From NCBI GenBank assembly GCA_004195335.1, contig SDWK01000131.1:1-7323 (forward strand): DNA of 7,323 nucleotides, read 5' to 3'. The position numbers and the translations under genes were made by a program. The notes below the pieces were generated by a model, which made no database searches, had not been told where the DNA came from, and saw only the letters and a program-made list of their open reading frames with translations. This stretch comes from Shewanella sp. Lineage in GTDB: Bacteria; Pseudomonadota; Gammaproteobacteria; Enterobacterales; Shewanellaceae. Positions 5,349 through 7,323 of this stretch are shown piece after piece; within the stretch, counting starts at the first letter, position 1; every line of letters starts with the position of its first letter.

Positions 5349-5399
5349 CCATGTAGGGCCTCAACATGGCCTGAATAACATTATATTGTGTGGGCCATG
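5348..5399 (+). promoter_or_regulatory. Mutually exclusive hairpins at the yqiA-parE junction
   Basis: GCCATGT (5348-5354, starting on the last base of the yqiA stop) pairs perfectly with ACATGGC (5364-5370) over a 9-nt loop. The same segment, as CATGGCC (5365-5371), also pairs perfectly with GGCCATG (5393-5399), which contains the parE start codon; two G-U pairs can extend it inward. Only one fold can form at a time. The pairing is visible in the sequence; a role in controlling parE translation is inference. Confidence 0.5.
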
Positions 5400-7283
5400 A
5401 CAAACCAATACACCTCAGATGCCATCGAAGTCTTAAATGGGCTCGATCCAGTTAAACGCCGCCCAGGTATGTATACCGATACCACGCGTCCTAATCACTT
5501 GGGACAAGAAGTTATCGACAACAGTGTCGATGAAGCGCTGGCAGGACACGCGACTAAGATAGATGTCATCTTGCATAAAGATAACTCTCTCGAGGTTATC
5601 GATGATGGCCGTGGTATGCCCGTAGATATACACCCTGAAGAGGGGATCACTGGTGTTGAATTGATCTTAACTAAACTGCACGCCGGCGCTAAGTTCTCGA
5701 ATGATAATTATCAATTTTCGGGTGGCCTGCACGGAGTTGGGATCTCAGTGGTTAATGCGCTATCGAGTCGCGTAGAAATTACGGTTCGACGTAATGGCAT
5801 TGTTTATGACATGGCTTTCGAGCATGGCAACAAGGTTGAAGAGCTTGTCGAAACAGGAACTTGTGGCCGTAGAAATTCAGGTACACGAGTTCACTTTTGG
5901 CCGACTCCCAGCTACTTTGATTTTGCAAACTTCTCTATTTCCAAGCTTGTATACCTGTTAAGAGCCAAGGCGGTTTTATGTCCCGGACTTAAGATCAAGT
6001 TTGTGAACAAACAAACTGATGAGGTACAAGAGTGGTTCTATGAAAGTGGGTTAACGGATTACCTCATATCGTCTATTAAAGGTGCTCTGATGTTGCCTGA
6101 AGAGCCATTTATAGGCAGCTTTAAGGGAAATCTTGAGACGGTAGACTGGGCGATTACTTGGTTGCCAGAGGGGGGCGAATACCTCAATGAAAGCTATGTT
6201 AACCTCATTCCTACCCCATTAGGTGGTACTCATGTTAACGGTTTCAGGCAGGGCTTGCTCGATTCCATGCGTGAGTTTTGCGAGTTTCGTAACCTACTCC
6301 CAAGAGGGATGAAACTTACCCCTGAGGATATCTGGGATCGTTGTAGCTTTATCATGTCGGTGAAGATGCAAGATCCACAATTTGCCGGACAGACAAAGGA
6401 GAAGTTATCTAGTCGTCAATGTGCGGCGTTTGTATCTGGTATCCTAAGAGATTCTTTCAGTCTTTGGCTTAATACTCATACTGTCCAAGCTGAGGCTTTG
6501 GCTGAAATGTGCATAAACAATGCGCAGAAACGATTGAAATCAGCTAAGAAAGTGGCGCGTAAGAAGGTGACTTCTGGTCCTGCGCTACCCGGCAAATTGA
6601 CCGATTGTAGTGGTCAAGACCCAATGCGAGGGGAGCTTTTCTTAGTCGAAGGTGACTCGGCGGGAGGGAGTGCGAAGCAAGCTCGAGACCGAGAGTTTCA
6701 AGCTATCATGCCGCTTCGTGGTAAGATTTTAAATACGTGGGAAGTGGATGCAAGCCAAGTCTTGGCATCTGCAGAAGTCCATGATATCTCAGTTGCTATT
6801 GGCTGTGATCCGGATTGTGAAGATATTTCAGAGTTAAGATATGGCAAAATATGTATCTTAGCCGATGCCGATTCAGATGGATTGCATATTGCGACACTAC
6901 TTTGTGCCTTGTTTATGAGGCATTATAAAGTGTTAGTCGAGAAGGGGCATATCTATGTTGCTATGCCACCACTGTTCAGAATCGACGTGGGTAAAGAGGT
7001 TTTTTATGCCCTGGATGAATCGGAAAAACAGGGTATCTTGGACCGCATTACAGCTGAAAAGAAGAAAGGTAAAGTTCAAGTCACCCGCTTTAAAGGGCTA
7101 GGTGAGATGAACCCGCTTCAATTAAGGGAGACGACGATGGATCCCAATACACGAAGACTCGTTCAGTTAACCATTGATGATGTTGATGATACGATGGCTT
7201 TGATGGATATGTTACTTGCCAAGAAACGCTCGGGTGATCGGAAAACTTGGTTAGAAACCAAGGGTGATCTGGCCGATATTTAG
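5397..7283 (+). CDS. parE: DNA topoisomerase IV subunit B (ParE)
   Basis: ATPase subunit of topoisomerase IV; with ParC it decatenates daughter chromosomes and relaxes supercoils. The product is 628 residues (E. coli 630). The GHKL ATPase domain has catalytic Glu38 and Asn42 (EVIDNSVDEAL), the ADP-binding DDGRGMPV (69-76) and the lid GGLHGVG (109-115). The transducer carries the QTK loop (332-334, Lys334). The TOPRIM domain has EGDSAGG (418-424) and the metal triad DADSD (490-494). The C-terminal block RFKGLGEMNP (564-573) follows. There is no 170-residue insertion, which separates it from proteobacterial GyrB. Position 441 is Arg, where I recall Lys in E. coli ParE; Arg is found in other type II enzymes. 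The start is the ATG at 5397, since MTNQYTSDAIEVL aligns with E. coli ParE. A GTG nine bases earlier (5388) is in frame but less likely. No clear Shine-Dalgarno precedes either start. The gene is complete. Confidence 0.97.
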   Translation: MTNQYTSDAIEVLNGLDPVKRRPGMYTDTTRPNHLGQEVIDNSVDEALAGHATKIDVILHKDNSLEVIDDGRGMPVDIHPEEGITGVELILTKLHAGAKFSNDNYQFSGGLHGVGISVVNALSSRVEITVRRNGIVYDMAFEHGNKVEELVETGTCGRRNSGTRVHFWPTPSYFDFANFSISKLVYLLRAKAVLCPGLKIKFVNKQTDEVQEWFYESGLTDYLISSIKGALMLPEEPFIGSFKGNLETVDWAITWLPEGGEYLNESYVNLIPTPLGGTHVNGFRQGLLDSMREFCEFRNLLPRGMKLTPEDIWDRCSFIMSVKMQDPQFAGQTKEKLSSRQCAAFVSGILRDSFSLWLNTHTVQAEALAEMCINNAQKRLKSAKKVARKKVTSGPALPGKLTDCSGQDPMRGELFLVEGDSAGGSAKQARDREFQAIMPLRGKILNTWEVDASQVLASAEVHDISVAIGCDPDCEDISELRYGKICILADADSDGLHIATLLCALFMRHYKVLVEKGHIYVAMPPLFRIDVGKEVFYALDESEKQGILDRITAEKKKGKVQVTRFKGLGEMNPLQLRETTMDPNTRRLVQLTIDDVDDTMALMDMLLAKKRSGDRKTWLETKGDLADI

Positions 7284-7323
7284 GTCACTTGTAGTACCAA
7301 TCAATATTGAATTAGGCTTATAT
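7284..7323. other. Short intergenic tail after parE
   Basis: Forty bases with no coding signal. TCAATATTGA (7301-7310) is a perfect 10-bp palindrome. TACCAAT (7294-7300) repeats the first seven bases of the palindrome after the barrel gene (826-832). No terminator for parE is visible before the window ends. Confidence 0.5.

Noticed and set aside
5348..5370. An intrinsic terminator after yqiA.
   Set aside because: The 7-bp stem is good, but the bases after it (CTGAATAAC) contain no T-run, so termination there is unlikely.
5388..5396. ParE starting three codons earlier at GTG 5388.
   Set aside because: The sequence from ATG 5397 aligns directly with the E. coli ParE N-terminus, and the GTG has no better ribosome-binding site.

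Overview
The window looks like a chromosomal core-genome segment of a Shewanella-type marine gammaproteobacterium. The evidence is the close match of every recognisable protein to enteric/Shewanella families, the moderate GC content, the gene order tolC < > nudF-yqiB-cpdA-yqiA-parE (the same order as in Escherichia coli), and an outer-membrane barrel of a type I associate with Shewanella beside tolC. The genus call is inference. I see no transposase, integrase, CRISPR array, rRNA, tRNA or phage gene.

Layout. Positions 67-825 (+) encode a small exported outer-membrane beta-barrel protein of unknown function. It converges on tolC (924-2249, -), and both genes appear to end at one shared bidirectional terminator (861-900), preceded by two perfect palindromes. 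The 312-bp divergent region 2250-2561 holds the tolC and nudF upstream signals. The tolC leader is unusually structured: a tandem 10-bp repeat, a hairpin followed by four T, and a hairpin that places the ribosome-binding site in its loop. From 2562 a same-strand series runs to the end: nudF (ADP-ribose pyrophosphatase), a DUF1249/YqiB protein, cpdA (cAMP phosphodiesterase), yqiA (alpha/beta-hydrolase esterase) and parE (topoisomerase IV subunit B). Five genes are clear orthologues of known E. coli genes (tolC, nudF, cpdA, yqiA, parE); the yqiB orthologue has no known function.

How they work together. NudF and CpdA both hydrolyse signalling or toxic nucleotides (ADP-ribose, cAMP), YqiA is a small serine esterase, and ParE pairs with ParC (not in the window) to decatenate chromosomes. 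The grouping is an old, conserved neighbourhood more than an obvious pathway. It is interrupted here by a 230-bp gap between cpdA and yqiA.

No clearly new system is present. The points most worth a second look are: a pair of mutually exclusive hairpins at the yqiA/parE junction, one of which would bury the parE start codon; natural substitutions at two positions of the TolC periplasmic gate (equivalent to E. coli Y362 and D374); the structured tolC leader; and the hairpin-containing cpdA-yqiA gap. All residue comparisons with E. coli proteins are from memory, not from an alignment run here.
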